Shown here: positions 27,427 to 36,192 of the stretch, piece after piece | Layout of the letters: every line of letters starts with the position of its first letter | Position numbering within the stretch: the stretch's first letter is position 1 | NCBI RefSeq assembly: GCF_009687845.1 | Contig: NZ_BLAD01000044.1 | Span: 1 to 64,000 of the forward strand | DNA: 64,000 bases | Direction of reading: 5' to 3' | Origin: Acrocarpospora corrugata | GTDB taxonomy: Bacteria; Actinomycetota; Actinomycetes; Streptosporangiales; Streptosporangiaceae | Made by a program: the position numbers and the translations under genes | The notes under the pieces: generated by a model | What the model was told of the DNA's origin: nothing | The model's database searches: none | What the model saw: the letters and a program-made list of their open reading frames with translations, nothing else

Positions 27427-28368
27427 TCAGGCTCGGGCGGCTTCCTCCTCGGGAGCGCCTTCGGCGAGGGCGGCGTCGGCGGCCTCGACCGACTCGCTGG
27501 CCTTGTCGCGGCGGTACTCGCGGACCGAGTAGGCGATGGCCGCCGCCCACAGCAGGGCGATCGTGAGGTAGGCGAAGGTCTGGACGCCGCCGGAGGCCTC
27601 CACCCAGTCGCTGCGCAGCAGCGTCCGCACGTTGGTCAGCACGATGACGCCGCCCACGGCCGAGCCGAGGATGCGCGGCGGGATGTGGCGGACCAGCCAG
27701 GCCGCGATGGGGGCGGCGATCACGCCGCCGAGCAGCAGGACGCCGACCCAGGCGAAGTCGATGTTCTCCGAGCCGATGCCGACCAGGAAGCCGAGGCTGG
27801 CCGAGAGGGCGACCAGGAACTCGCTGGCGTCGATGGAGCCGATCACCTTGCGCGGCGGGATGCGGCCGCTGGCCAGGATGGCGGGGGTGCCGACCGGGCC
27901 CCAGCCACCGCCGCCGGTCGCGTCCACGAAGCCGGCCACCAGGCCGAGCGGGGCCAGGAAACGCTTGCGCAGCGGCTTGCCCAGGTTGCCGCGGGGCAGC
28001 CCGTACGCGGTGAAGCGGATCAGCACGTAGAGGCCGAGGGCCAGCAGGATCAGGGACATGATCGGGGCGGCGGTCTCGGTGGACAGGCTGGACAGGAAGG
28101 TGGCCCCGGCGAAGGCGCCGAGCGCGCCCGGGACGCCGATCTTGGCGACGACCTTCCAGTCGATGTTGCCGAACCGCCAGTGGGCCAGCCCGGAGGCGAG
28201 CGTGGTGCCGATTTCGGCCAGGTGCACCGTGGCCGAGGCGGCCGCCGCGTTGGTGCCGACGGCCAGGAGCAGGGTCGTCGAGGTGACGCCGTAGGCCATG
28301 CCCAGGCTGCCGTCCACCAGTTGAGCGGCGAAGCCGACCAGTCCGAGCAGGATGAGTGACCGCACCAC
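27427..28368 (-). CDS. TSUP family (TauE/SafE) membrane transporter
   Basis: Membrane protein of 313 residues with eight or more helices and the duplicated TauE/SafE pattern ([20 protein letters not shown] in repeat 1; [20 protein letters not shown] in repeat 2). The family exports or imports sulfite, sulfonates or related organosulfur anions. The GTG start at 28368 precedes the first helix directly. The acidic Ala/Glu-rich tail is cytoplasmic. A perfect AT-rich palindrome 33-42 bp upstream of the start is a likely operator. No sulfur-assimilation genes are adjacent. Confidence 0.92.
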   Translation of the reverse strand: MVRSLILLGLVGFAAQLVDGSLGMAYGVTSTTLLLAVGTNAAAASATVHLAEIGTTLASGLAHWRFGNIDWKVVAKIGVPGALGAFAGATFLSSLSTETAAPIMSLILLALGLYVLIRFTAYGLPRGNLGKPLRKRFLAPLGLVAGFVDATGGGGWGPVGTPAILASGRIPPRKVIGSIDASEFLVALSASLGFLVGIGSENIDFAWVGVLLLGGVIAAPIAAWLVRHIPPRILGSAVGGVIVLTNVRTLLRSDWVEASGGVQTFAYLTIALLWAAAIAYSVREYRRDKASESVEAADAALAEGAPEEEAARA

Positions 28369-28400
28369 GTCCCCTTTCCGGTATTTCCTACTTTCTCGAT

Positions 28401-28410
28401 GATAATTATC
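28401..28410. promoter_or_regulatory. AT-rich palindrome, Fur/Zur-box-like operator
   Basis: GATAATTATC, a perfect 10-bp palindrome inside an AT-rich island of the 154-bp gap between the divergent TSUP and VOC genes. The composition resembles Fur-family boxes, but only the core matches. It may be the operator or -10 region of the TSUP promoter. Confidence 0.45.
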
Positions 28411-28522
28411 GTTTAAGTGTCCTAATGCCCGTCAAGTCCTGTCTCAAATTCCCGCGTGTTGGGCGACGGAACTGTCGGTGACGAAGCGTAGCGTGCCAAG
28501 CACACACCGAGAGGAGCAGGGC

Positions 28523-28912
28523 ATGTTTCGGGGGCTCGCCACGATCAGTTTCTTCGCCGACGATGTGGCGGCGGCGGCCGACTGGTACACCGAGGTGCTG
28601 GGCCTGGAACCGCACGTCGACCGGCCCGCCTACGCCGAGTTCCGGATCGGCGACCAGCAGCAGGAACTCGCCGTCATCGACCGCCGTTTCGCGCCGCACG
28701 GCCAGGCCGAAGGCCCCGGCGGCGCGATCGCGTTCTGGCACGTCGACAACCTGGAGGCCGCCTACGAACGGCTGCTGGCCATGGGCGCCAAGGAACACGA
28801 AGCGCCGTCCCACCGCAGCGGAGGCTTCGTCACCGCGTCGGTCGTCGATCCGTTCGGCAACATCCTGGGCGTCATGTACAGCCCGCACTACCTGGAGACC
28901 GCCATCCGGTGA
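28523..28912 (+). CDS. VOC family (glyoxalase/bleomycin-resistance-like) protein
   Basis: Protein of 129 residues with two VOC units (GLATISFFADDVAAAADWYT, EVLGLEP; IAFWHVDNLEAAYERLLAMG) ending VVDPFGNILGVMYSPHY. Metal-ligand positions are only partly recognisable, so the reaction is open (detoxification or ligand binding). ATG 28523 has a good ribosome site GAGAGGAG. It is divergent from the TSUP transporter across the AT-rich palindrome. Confidence 0.92.
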   Translation: MFRGLATISFFADDVAAAADWYTEVLGLEPHVDRPAYAEFRIGDQQQELAVIDRRFAPHGQAEGPGGAIAFWHVDNLEAAYERLLAMGAKEHEAPSHRSGGFVTASVVDPFGNILGVMYSPHYLETAIR

Positions 28913-28936
28913 GCCGGATATGTCACCCTTGATCTT

Positions 28937-29792
28937 GTGTTCTCCCCGGGAAGATCACGCGGATCGGGCCCGGCGCGGCCGGTCGCCCGCGCGCTGGCCG
29001 CCGCGCTGGTGGGCTTCGCCCTGCCGATGCTCGCCGTGGTGGCGACCCAGGCCGCGCTGTTCGTCGTCCCCTACGACGCCTCGACCGCGGGAGGCTGGGG
29101 GCGTTTCGGCCAGGGGATGGTCATCGTCGCGGTGGCCGTGCCGGTGCTACTGGTCCTGGCGTGGCCGCTGCTGTGGGCGCTGCGGGTGCGGCCCGCCTGG
29201 CATGTCGCGGTGCCGGCGCCGCTCGTCGCCGTCGTCCTGTTCGTCGTGGCCAACGCCCTGCAGCTCATCCAGGACTCACTGACCGCGCTGCTGGTGGTGC
29301 CGACGCTGGCGTACGGGCTGGCCGCCCTGCTCACCACGCCGGGCGGGTCCCTGTGGTGGTGGCAGCAGCTGCCGTTGATGGCTGTGGGCGGCCCCCCGCC
29401 GGTCCTGGCCGGCACACCAGATCCCGATATTTCCGGTATCGGGGTCCCGCTGATCGCGCCCGACCTGCCCGGCTACCGGATCGCCGGCCTGGCCGCCAAG
29501 CCCGGCGAGCTGCGCTACCTGCTGCGGCCCCGGGCGCTGCACGACGCCGCCACCCCCGCCCAGCGCGCCGCCTCCACCCTGGCGGTGATCGTCCGCGCCC
29601 GGGTGGACCCGCCCGGCGAGGACTCGGTACGAACCGGAGGGCCCCCGCACCTGGCGGCGGGACGCCACCTACGTCGTGGACCGCGACGACGCCACCGTCA
29701 TGCTGACGGCGGGGTCCACCGTCCCGGCCGACATCGTCGGCCAGGCCGTCGACACGCTGGCGCCCCGCCCGCAGGCCCATTTCACGGTGTAA
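28937..29792 (+). pseudogene. Polytopic membrane protein with late frameshift
   Basis: GTG 28937 opens a protein with four helices (ALAAALVGFALPMLAVVATQ, VIVAVAVPVLLVLAWPLLWA, VAVPAPLVAVVLFVVANALQ, LLVVPTLAYGLAALLTTPGG) and a soluble C-terminal part (YRIAGLAAKPGELRYLLRPR). At about 29627 the coding frame shifts. The true continuation is YEPEGPRTWRRDATYVVDRD and ends GQAVDTLAPRPQAHFTV at 29792, 3 bp before the convergent hydrolase stop. The unshifted frame would run on antisense to that gene. One extra G in ACTCGGTACG explains it. No family recognised. It is a pseudogene or a sequencing error. Confidence 0.65.
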
Positions 29793-29795
29793 CCG

Positions 29796-30806
29796 TCACG
29801 CCTCGCTCAGATGGGCGCCCAGAGCGGAGAGGAACTCGGCCGGCTTCTCCAGGTGCGGGCTGTGGCCGCAGTCCTCCAGCACCACCTCGCGGTAGGGGCC
29901 GTAGGCGGCCAGGACGGCCCGCGTCTGGGTCACCATCGGCTGGCCCGGCGTGCCGGGGGAGCCGGGGATGACCCCGAGCACGCCCAGATGGACCAGGTCG
30001 AACACCGAGGTGTCGGAGACGATGACGTCGTCGGCCCCCCGGATCCACAGAATGGGCGGCTTCGGGTCGATCGAAGGCAGGTCGTCGAGGCGGAAGTGCA
30101 CGGGGGCCAGCGAGTTCAGGACGCCGCGTGTCCCGGGCGCCAGGCCGGGCCACTCGGGGGAGGCGGCGGCGTCGCCGGGGTAGTGGTCCTCACCGACCCG
30201 GGTGGTCAGCATCGACTCGACGTAGAAGTCCTCGTCCTCGATGACCGCGCCCGGCTTGACGTAGGCGGTGCGGAACACCGTGCGGGGCGACAGCGGGGAA
30301 TCCTCCGACCGCTCGCCCGCCGCCAGCAGCTTGACGAAGTCGGGGTTGGCGCCGCCCGCGCCGGACCCGGTCCCGTCGGCGTGGGTCAGCGTGCCGTCAT
30401 GCCCCTCGGTGCCGCCGAACCCGTACGGCGAGACCGGATTCACCAGCGTCACGCTCGCCACCACCCCCGGCCGGTCCCGCAACGCCTGCAGCACCACACC
30501 GCCGCCCATGCTCCACCCGACCAGGTGCACCCGGTCAAGCCCCAGCGCGTCGATCAACGCCAGCACGTCGTCGGAGTAGTCCCGCACCCCCCGGGTGGCG
30601 TCCACCGGCTCGGGATCGGTCGCCCCGAACCCGCGCAGATCCACCGCCATCGGCCGGTAGGAGCCGGACAGCGCGCGCAGCGCGTCCCGCCAGAAGGCGC
30701 CCGAGGACACGTTGCCGTGCACGAACAGCACGACCTCGCCCTCCGCTCCGGGCACCGTCAGCACGTTCTGGGTCAATCGGGATGTGGCGATCCGCTCGTT
30801 CTTCAT
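29796..30806 (-). CDS. Alpha/beta hydrolase
   Basis: Hydrolase of 336 residues: VVLFVHGNVSSGAFWRDAL (oxyanion loop), nucleophile elbow LVGWSMGGGVVLQALRDRP, acid near ILWIRGADDVIVSD and catalytic His DCGHSPHLEKP. An insertion of about 100 residues between the elbow and the acid forms an enlarged lid. ATG 30806 (MKNERIATSRLTQ) has GGAG 8 bp upstream, which decides against the longer start at 30839. Substrate unknown. It is convergent with the frameshifted membrane protein gene. Confidence 0.9.
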   Translation of the reverse strand: MKNERIATSRLTQNVLTVPGAEGEVVLFVHGNVSSGAFWRDALRALSGSYRPMAVDLRGFGATDPEPVDATRGVRDYSDDVLALIDALGLDRVHLVGWSMGGGVVLQALRDRPGVVASVTLVNPVSPYGFGGTEGHDGTLTHADGTGSGAGGANPDFVKLLAAGERSEDSPLSPRTVFRTAYVKPGAVIEDEDFYVESMLTTRVGEDHYPGDAAASPEWPGLAPGTRGVLNSLAPVHFRLDDLPSIDPKPPILWIRGADDVIVSDTSVFDLVHLGVLGVIPGSPGTPGQPMVTQTRAVLAAYGPYREVVLEDCGHSPHLEKPAEFLSALGAHLSEA

Positions 30807-30904
30807 GCCACCGGCTCCTTTGTCGCGTGGTTGGCTCACCGTATGCAGGGATCGCCGCCACGCCTATGGGGGCCCCGCACACACCTCACTAGCCGGCCAT
30901 GGCG

Positions 30905-32749
30905 TCACGCGCCATCCCGCAGCCGGTGCAGGCGCAGCGCCAGCTGGATCTCCAGCGCGCGTTCCGGCTCCTGCCAGTCGCCGCCGAGCAGCTGGCCGAT
31001 CCGGTCCAGGCGCTGGGTGACGGTGTTGACGTGGATGTGCAGCGCCTCGGCCGTACGCGACAGGGAGCCGCCGCAGCCGAAGTAGGCGGTCAGCGTGCCG
31101 CGCAGCCGGGTGCCGCGGCGGGCGTCGTAGTCCAGGACCGGGCCGATCGCGTCGGCCAGGAAGGCGGGCACGTCGCCGCCTTCGCCGATGAGCAGGCCGA
31201 CGAAGCCGAGTTCGGCCGCGCCGGCGCCGTCGCCGCCCCGGCCGAGCGCCCGCAGCGCGTCCGCGCACCGCTGCGACTCCCGGTAGGCCGCCGCCAGCGG
31301 CCCGCCCGTCACCGCCGCCGCCCCCGCCGTGGCCGGCCCGCCGAGCGAGACGGTCAGCTCGGCCGCCACCCGCCGCGCCAGCACACCCGGCTTGTCGCCC
31401 GGCAGCAGCAGGATGACCTCCTGCCCGCGCGCGGCGGCCAGCCCATGCGCGAGCGCGGCCTGCGAGGACGCCCAGAACGCGGCGCGTTCGCGCTGCCCGT
31501 CGTGGCGGGCCACGACCAGCACGTGCGGCGCCTCCAGGTGCACGCCCAGGCGGCGGGCCCGGTCCGGCAGCCCGTCCAGCTCCGGCCGGAAGATCAGATC
31601 GTCCAGCAGTTCGCCGCGGACCCGGCCCTCGGCGTCGGCGACGCTGCGCCGGAACAGCAGCAGCAGCGCCGTCACCAGGGCGGCCCGCTCCAGGATCCGC
31701 TGGTCGGTGTCGGCCAGCCGGGCCGCGGTGCGCAGCACGAGCGTGCACAGCGGAGCCGCGCCCACATCCACCGAGGCCACGAACACCTCACCGCGCCGGA
31801 CCGTCCGGCCCAGCGCCCGGGAGGACCGGGCCGCCTCAGACACCCCCGCGTCCAGGCCGTCGGTGTCGCCCGCCAGCGGGCGGCCCTCCTCGTCCAGCAC
31901 GGTCAGCCGCCCGCCGAGCACCTCGGTGACCACCGCCGCCACATCCTCGACGCCGCCGCCGCGCAGCACCAGCCCGGTCATCCGGTCGTGCGCCGCGGCG
32001 GCCCGCTCGATCGCGTCGCTGTGCGCCCGGATCAGCGTGTTGGCCTCGCTCAGCTCGGTCAGCGCGGCCCGGGTCTCCTCCAGCAGGCGGGCCGTGTCGA
32101 TCGCCACCGCGGCGTGCGCGGCCAGCGAGGACAGCAGCGCCACCTCCTCGTGCGCGAACGGCCGCGCGCTCCGGTTGGCCGCGAACAGCACGCCGATGAC
32201 CTGCGTCCCGAGCCGCATCGGCACCCCCAGAATGGCGACCAGGCCCTCCTCCCGGACCGCGTCGTCGATCGTCGCCGTGTGCCGGAACCGCTCGTCCTCG
32301 AAATAGTCCCCCGTGTTGTACGGCACGCCCGACTGCGCCACCAGCCCGCCCAGCCCGGCCCCCATCGCCAGCCGCAGCCCGCGGAACCGCGCCGCCGCGG
32401 ACCCGTCGGTGACCCGCATGAACGTGTCACCGCGCTCGGGATCGTTCAACGTCATGTACGCGACGTCGGTCCCCAGCAGCTGCCGGGCCCGCCGCACGAT
32501 CGCCGCCAGCACCGCGTCCAGATCCCGCAGCGCCGCCAGGTCGCCGGCCGTGTCGAACAGCGCCGACAGCTCGGCCTCCCGCTTGGCCCGCCGCCGCAGC
32601 ATGCCGCGCACCCGCAGCGCCGCGACCTTGTCCCGCTCCAGCCGCTCCAGCGTGGCCGCGTCGGCCCCGCCGGCCCGCGCCCGCAGGACCGGCCCTTCGA
32701 ACTCGACCGCCGACGCCTCCCGGACCAGCAGTTCGAGGAACACGTCCAT
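30905..32749 (-). CDS. GAF-domain PucR/CdaR-type transcriptional regulator
   Basis: Regulator of 614 residues. After a helical start (MDVFLELLVREASAVEFEGP) comes a GAF domain at about residues 75-230 (ELSALFDTAGDLAALRDLDA, LVAILGVPMRLGTQVIGVLF). A PucR-like middle follows, and the C-terminal HTH_30 reads TLTAYFGCGGSLSRTAEALH, IHVNTVTQRLDRIGQLL. The GAF domain suggests sensing of a small molecule. ATG 32749 is preceded by AGAAAGG, and the in-frame ATG at 32803 lacks such a site. It is divergent from the ribB-HAD pair with a 6-4-6 dyad between, so it probably controls those genes. Confidence 0.9.
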   Translation of the reverse strand: MDVFLELLVREASAVEFEGPVLRARAGGADAATLERLERDKVAALRVRGMLRRRAKREAELSALFDTAGDLAALRDLDAVLAAIVRRARQLLGTDVAYMTLNDPERGDTFMRVTDGSAAARFRGLRLAMGAGLGGLVAQSGVPYNTGDYFEDERFRHTATIDDAVREEGLVAILGVPMRLGTQVIGVLFAANRSARPFAHEEVALLSSLAAHAAVAIDTARLLEETRAALTELSEANTLIRAHSDAIERAAAAHDRMTGLVLRGGGVEDVAAVVTEVLGGRLTVLDEEGRPLAGDTDGLDAGVSEAARSSRALGRTVRRGEVFVASVDVGAAPLCTLVLRTAARLADTDQRILERAALVTALLLLFRRSVADAEGRVRGELLDDLIFRPELDGLPDRARRLGVHLEAPHVLVVARHDGQRERAAFWASSQAALAHGLAAARGQEVILLLPGDKPGVLARRVAAELTVSLGGPATAGAAAVTGGPLAAAYRESQRCADALRALGRGGDGAGAAELGFVGLLIGEGGDVPAFLADAIGPVLDYDARRGTRLRGTLTAYFGCGGSLSRTAEALHIHVNTVTQRLDRIGQLLGGDWQEPERALEIQLALRLHRLRDGA

Positions 32750-32841
32750 GTCGGGCCTTTCTCGCTGATGAACAGCACCAAAGATATGCGTAAGCCTGGT
32801 CATGCCCGTGTGTCGCAGCCCGCCCGGCCGCCGCCCTTCGC

Positions 32842-32857
32842 GTAGTTCTGTAACTAC
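32842..32857. promoter_or_regulatory. Inverted repeat between the PucR gene and ribB
   Basis: GTAGTT-CTGT-AACTAC, 28 bp upstream of the ribB start, in a locally AT-richer stretch. A plausible regulator site. No FMN riboswitch (RFN) core is visible in the 135-bp gap. Confidence 0.45.
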
Positions 32858-32884
32858 TTTTCGTTAATCTTCGGGGGTTCAGTC

Positions 32885-33502
32885 ATGCTCGACACCGTGA
32901 CCGCCGCGATCGCGGAGATCGCCGCGGGGCGTCCCATCCTGGTCATCGACAACGAGGACCGGGAGAACGAAGGGGACCTGATCGCGGCCGGGTCACTGAT
33001 GACGCCGGTGCTGATGGCGTTCCTGATCCGGCACAGCGGCGGCGTGGTGTGCGCGGCCATGGACGGCTCCGACCTGGACCGGCTGCACCTGCCGCCGATG
33101 GTCGCGCTCAACGAGGACCCGAAGGCCACCGCGTTCACCGTCTCCGTCGACGCCGCCGACGGCACCACCGGCATCTCGGCCGCCAACCGCGCCAACACGC
33201 TGCGCCTGCTCGCCGACCCGGCCACCGGGCCCCGGCAGCTGCAGCGGCCCGGCCACGTCTTCCCGCTCCGCGCCGCGGACGGCGGCCTGGACGCCCGGCA
33301 CGGCCACACCGAGGCCGGCGTGGAACTGTGCCGGCTGGCGGGGCTGCCGCCGGTGGCCGCGCTCACCGAGGTGTTCAACGCCGACGGCAGCCTGGCCCGC
33401 CTGCCCCAGCTGCGGGTCTTCGCCGACGAGCACGGGCTGCTGCTGATCTCCATCGAGCAGCTGATGGAGCACCGCCGCAGCGCCGTACCGGCCGGGGTGT
33501 GA
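32885..33502 (+). CDS. ribB: 3,4-dihydroxy-2-butanone-4-phosphate synthase (stand-alone)
   Basis: Converts ribulose 5-phosphate to 3,4-dihydroxy-2-butanone 4-phosphate plus formate, the four-carbon donor for riboflavin. The protein is 205 residues. It carries the acidic active-site loop IDNEDRENEGDLIAAG, GTTGISAANRANTLRLLADP, RPGHVFPLRA and GHTEAGVELCRLAG. In most homologues the fourth motif reads GISA-x-D-R, but here Asp is Asn. The usual bifunctional GTP-cyclohydrolase part is absent. ATG 32885 follows GGGGGTT. A HAD phosphatase begins 4 bp downstream. A role outside the housekeeping riboflavin operon is likely. Confidence 0.9.
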   Translation: MLDTVTAAIAEIAAGRPILVIDNEDRENEGDLIAAGSLMTPVLMAFLIRHSGGVVCAAMDGSDLDRLHLPPMVALNEDPKATAFTVSVDAADGTTGISAANRANTLRLLADPATGPRQLQRPGHVFPLRAADGGLDARHGHTEAGVELCRLAGLPPVAALTEVFNADGSLARLPQLRVFADEHGLLLISIEQLMEHRRSAVPAGV

Positions 33503-33506
33503 TCGG

Positions 33507-34160
33507 ATGCGAGCCGTCGTCTTCGACCTGGACGACACGCTGGTCGGCAGCGGCCTGGTCTGGGACCAGATCTGGCGGGACTACCACCGCCGCCACGGCG
33601 GCAGCGGCGGCGACATCGGCGCGCTGCTCGGCGGCGCGGACTGGACCGAGTTCCTGGCCGACTCCTGCGGCACCGATCCCGGCCAGGTCTACGCCGAATG
33701 CACCGCCGCCGCGCTCACCGCCCTGGCCGAGGGCCGGATCAGACTGGTGGACGGCGCTCTCGACCTGCTGGCCGCCGCGTCCCTGTGGGTGCCGGTGGCG
33801 GTCGCCTCGGCGGCCCCGCACCGGTACGTGCACGCCGCCGTCACCGCCCTCGGCCTGACCGGCCACGTCACCGCCGTCGTCGCCGACGAGGACGTGACCG
33901 CCGCCAAACCGGAGCCCGACGCCTACCTGCTGGCGGCCGAACTCCTCGGCCAGGACCCGGCCGCCTGCCTGGCGGTGGAGGACTCGGCCACCGGCATCCG
34001 CGCCGCCCACGCCGCCGGCCTGACCGTCCTGGCGATCCCCAACCGGACCCGCCCGCCCGGCCCCGACATCCTCGGCCTCGCCGCCCACCGGGCCGGTACG
34101 GCGACCGCCGCCCTCCCCGTCCTGACCAGGATCATCGCCCACGGCGAGGTGAGCGTGTAG
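33507..34160 (+). CDS. HAD superfamily phosphatase
   Basis: Phosphatase of 217 residues of the beta-phosphoglucomutase-like HAD group: motif I VVFDLDDTLVGSG (nucleophile and acid Asp), a helical cap, motif II in VAVASAAPHRYV, motif III Lys in AAKPEPDAYLLAAE and motif IV AVEDSATGIRAAH. It is translationally close to ribB (4 bp) and so may dephosphorylate dihydroxybutanone phosphate or a riboflavin-pathway intermediate. That substrate is inference. The sequence itself shows only the class. Confidence 0.9.
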   Translation: MRAVVFDLDDTLVGSGLVWDQIWRDYHRRHGGSGGDIGALLGGADWTEFLADSCGTDPGQVYAECTAAALTALAEGRIRLVDGALDLLAAASLWVPVAVASAAPHRYVHAAVTALGLTGHVTAVVADEDVTAAKPEPDAYLLAAELLGQDPAACLAVEDSATGIRAAHAAGLTVLAIPNRTRPPGPDILGLAAHRAGTATAALPVLTRIIAHGEVSV

Positions 34161-34205
34161 CCGGGTCCTGGTGCGGGCGGGGGTGGCGTGGCTACCGTGG
34201 CCCGC

Positions 34206-34877
34206 ATGAGCGGACCGGTTGCGGTGCTGATCGTGGACGACGACCCGCGGTCGCGGGCCGGGCTGCGGCTGATTCTCGCCGTCGCCGCGGATCTGCGCGT
34301 GGTGGCGGAGGCCGGGGAGGGCTCCCAGGTCGTGCCCCTGGTGGAACGCCACGACCCGGACGTGATCCTGATGGAGCTGCTGATGCCCGCCTGGGACGGG
34401 CTCGCCGCCACCCAGGCGCTGCGGGCCCGCCCGGATCCGCCCGAGGTGATCGTGCTGACCACGGTGGACCCCGACGACCGGGTGCTGGGCGCGTTACGCG
34501 CCGGGGCGGCCGGGTTCCTGCGCAAGGACACCCCGCCGGAGCAGGTCGTGACGGCGGTCCGCCGGGTGGCGCGCGGCCAGCCGGTGCTGTCCCCGGAGGT
34601 CGCCCGGCGGCTGCTGGCCCGGGTCCCCGACTCCGACCGCGATCGCCGCCGGGCGGTGGCGCGGGCCCGGCTGGCCTCGCTGCCGGCGCGCGAGCACGCC
34701 GTCGCGATGGCCGTCGGGCGGGGGCTCAGCGACGCGGAGGCCGGGACGCTGCTGTTCCTGAGCGTGACGGCGGTGCGGGAGCACGTGGCCGACATCCTGG
34801 CCCGCTTCGGCCTCAACAACCGCGTCCAGATCGCACTGCTCACGCACGACGCCGGCCTGCTGGACGATCAGTCCTGA
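34206..34877 (+). CDS. Orphan NarL-type response regulator with Glu at the phospho-acceptor site
   Basis: Protein of 223 residues. The receiver has VLIVDDDPRSRAGLRL and the conserved LTTVDPDD and FLRKDTPPE, but the acceptor position reads DVILMELLMPAWDG: Glu instead of Asp. The C-terminal HTH (LPAREHAVAMAVGRGLSDAE, FLSVTAVREHVADILARFGL) is LuxR-like with altered consensus. No histidine kinase lies nearby. Glu often mimics phospho-Asp, so the protein may be permanently active or controlled by other means. ATG 34206 is chosen over GTG 34188. It overlaps the convergent DHFR-like gene by 10 bp. Confidence 0.9.
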   Translation: MSGPVAVLIVDDDPRSRAGLRLILAVAADLRVVAEAGEGSQVVPLVERHDPDVILMELLMPAWDGLAATQALRARPDPPEVIVLTTVDPDDRVLGALRAGAAGFLRKDTPPEQVVTAVRRVARGQPVLSPEVARRLLARVPDSDRDRRRAVARARLASLPAREHAVAMAVGRGLSDAEAGTLLFLSVTAVREHVADILARFGLNNRVQIALLTHDAGLLDDQS

Positions 34878-35437
34878 CCGCGCTCGTACCGGTGCAGCAC
34901 GACCGCGTCGTCCAGCGTCCTGGTTTCCAGCAGCCGCAGTTTGAGCCGGTCCTTCACTCCGGCCAGCACCGGGGTGCCGCCGGTGAGCAGGACCGGGTGG
35001 ACGATGATCTGGTATTCGTCGATCAGGCCGAGCTCGGTCAGGCTGACCGCCAGGCCGGTCCCGCCGGTCAGCAGGATGTCCTTGCCCGGCTCCGCCTTCA
35101 GCGCGGCGATCTTCCCGGCCAGGCCAGCGCCGCTGATCACGCGCGTGTCCCAGTCGGCCTCGGTCAGCGTGTTGGTGACGACGATCTTCGGGGTGCGCCG
35201 CCAGAGCGGCGCGTAGGCGATGTCGTGCGGGTGGTCGGAGACGGTGTCGGCGGTGGGCCAGTAGCTCACCATCACCTGGTAGACCACCCGCCCGTACATC
35301 AGCGTGCCCACCGATTCGTTCAGCTTCTGCGAGTACGCCGACAGCTCCGGCCCCATCAGCGGCCAGTCGAGGACGTGGTCGGGGCCGTCGAAGAAGCCGT
35401 CGACGGAAGTGTGAACCCAGTAGATGATCTTCCGCAT
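34868..35437 (-). CDS. Dihydrofolate reductase family protein (RibD C-terminal type)
   Basis: Protein of 189 residues with the RibD_C/DHFR-like fold: MRKIIYWVHTSVDGFFDGPD (first strand and Asp pair), GTLMYGRVVYQVMVSYWP, and ILLTGGTGLAVSLTELGLID (nucleotide-binding glycine loop). Such stand-alone proteins are NADPH-dependent reductases of unknown substrate in many actinobacteria. ATG 35437 has GGGAGC upstream. The neighbours are unrelated, apart from the convergent atypical response regulator. Confidence 0.92.
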   Translation of the reverse strand: MRKIIYWVHTSVDGFFDGPDHVLDWPLMGPELSAYSQKLNESVGTLMYGRVVYQVMVSYWPTADTVSDHPHDIAYAPLWRRTPKIVVTNTLTEADWDTRVISGAGLAGKIAALKAEPGKDILLTGGTGLAVSLTELGLIDEYQIIVHPVLLTGGTPVLAGVKDRLKLRLLETRTLDDAVVLHRYERGQD

Positions 35438-35633
35438 GGTGTGCTCCCTTGCCGTGGGTGTTCGTCACACCTGGGTCGGAGCCACCGCCGCGGTCTCTAC
35501 ATCCGCCCGGAAAGAATTCTCCGGCGCGCGTCATGAGACGTCCCGGGCGAGGAAGCAGCCGCCGTCCCGCCAACCTCGGGCGCGAGATCCGGGTCTGGCC
35601 GTGGCCGGGGTGCCCGGCCACGGCGTGGGGTTC

Positions 35634-36002
35634 TCAGCCCTCTTGCAGTACGGACAGGATGTTGCCGGCCGGGTCCTTGAACCAGGCGATGAGCGGCCCG
35701 CCCTGCCGGAAGACGCCCTTGTCGTCGACGCCCTCGTAGCGTTCGAAGGTGATGCCGCGCGCGACCAGTTCCTCGACGGCGGCCTCGATGTCCGGGACCG
35801 GGAAGTTGAGGGTGGTGTAGGTCGCGGGCGCGTGCTGGTCGCCCTTCGGGTAGACCAGGGTGTCGCGGTCGCCGGCCAGGTGCAGGAACAGCAGCCCGTT
35901 CCGTTCGCTCACGTTCAGGCCGAGCGTCTCCCCGTAGAACTTGCGGGCCTCGGCGATGTCGTCCACGGAGAACCCGCTGAACGCCTTGGTGTTCTCGAAC
36001 AT
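35634..36002 (-). CDS. VOC family protein
   Basis: Protein of 122 residues: [30 protein letters not shown] (first VOC unit), [20 protein letters not shown] and the terminal strand [20 protein letters not shown]. Metal-ligand residues are not obvious. It resembles PhnB/glyoxalase-like proteins of unknown substrate. ATG 36002 follows GGAGGGAA, a strong ribosome site. The 190-bp gap to the UvrA-like gene shows no gene. Confidence 0.92.
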   Translation of the reverse strand: MFENTKAFSGFSVDDIAEARKFYGETLGLNVSERNGLLFLHLAGDRDTLVYPKGDQHAPATYTTLNFPVPDIEAAVEELVARGITFERYEGVDDKGVFRQGGPLIAWFKDPAGNILSVLQEG

Positions 36003-36192
36003 GATGTTCCCTCCTGCTCCCGGTCTTCTCGACCGAGACGTAGAAACCAGCGAGCCGAGTCCGGCACGGTGGTTGGGGAAATGCCGCTACCCAGGAAGCC
36101 GCCGGATGAGATGTCTCATCCTGATCCACACTAACCCCGCCAGATCCGGGCGAAGCCCAACGTATGAGCCCGATCCGAGGCGCCGAACCCTT

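Noticed and set aside
29628-29971. C-terminal extension of the membrane protein in the unshifted frame
   Set aside because: It becomes Arg/Gly-rich and overlaps the convergent hydrolase. The shifted frame has a coherent end at 29792.
30899-32845. A 648-codon plus-strand open frame
   Set aside because: Antisense to the GAF-PucR gene, Arg/Gly/Gln-rich, no recognisable domain.
32804-32884. FMN riboswitch before ribB
   Set aside because: None of the RFN core motifs is present. Only a short dyad is seen.
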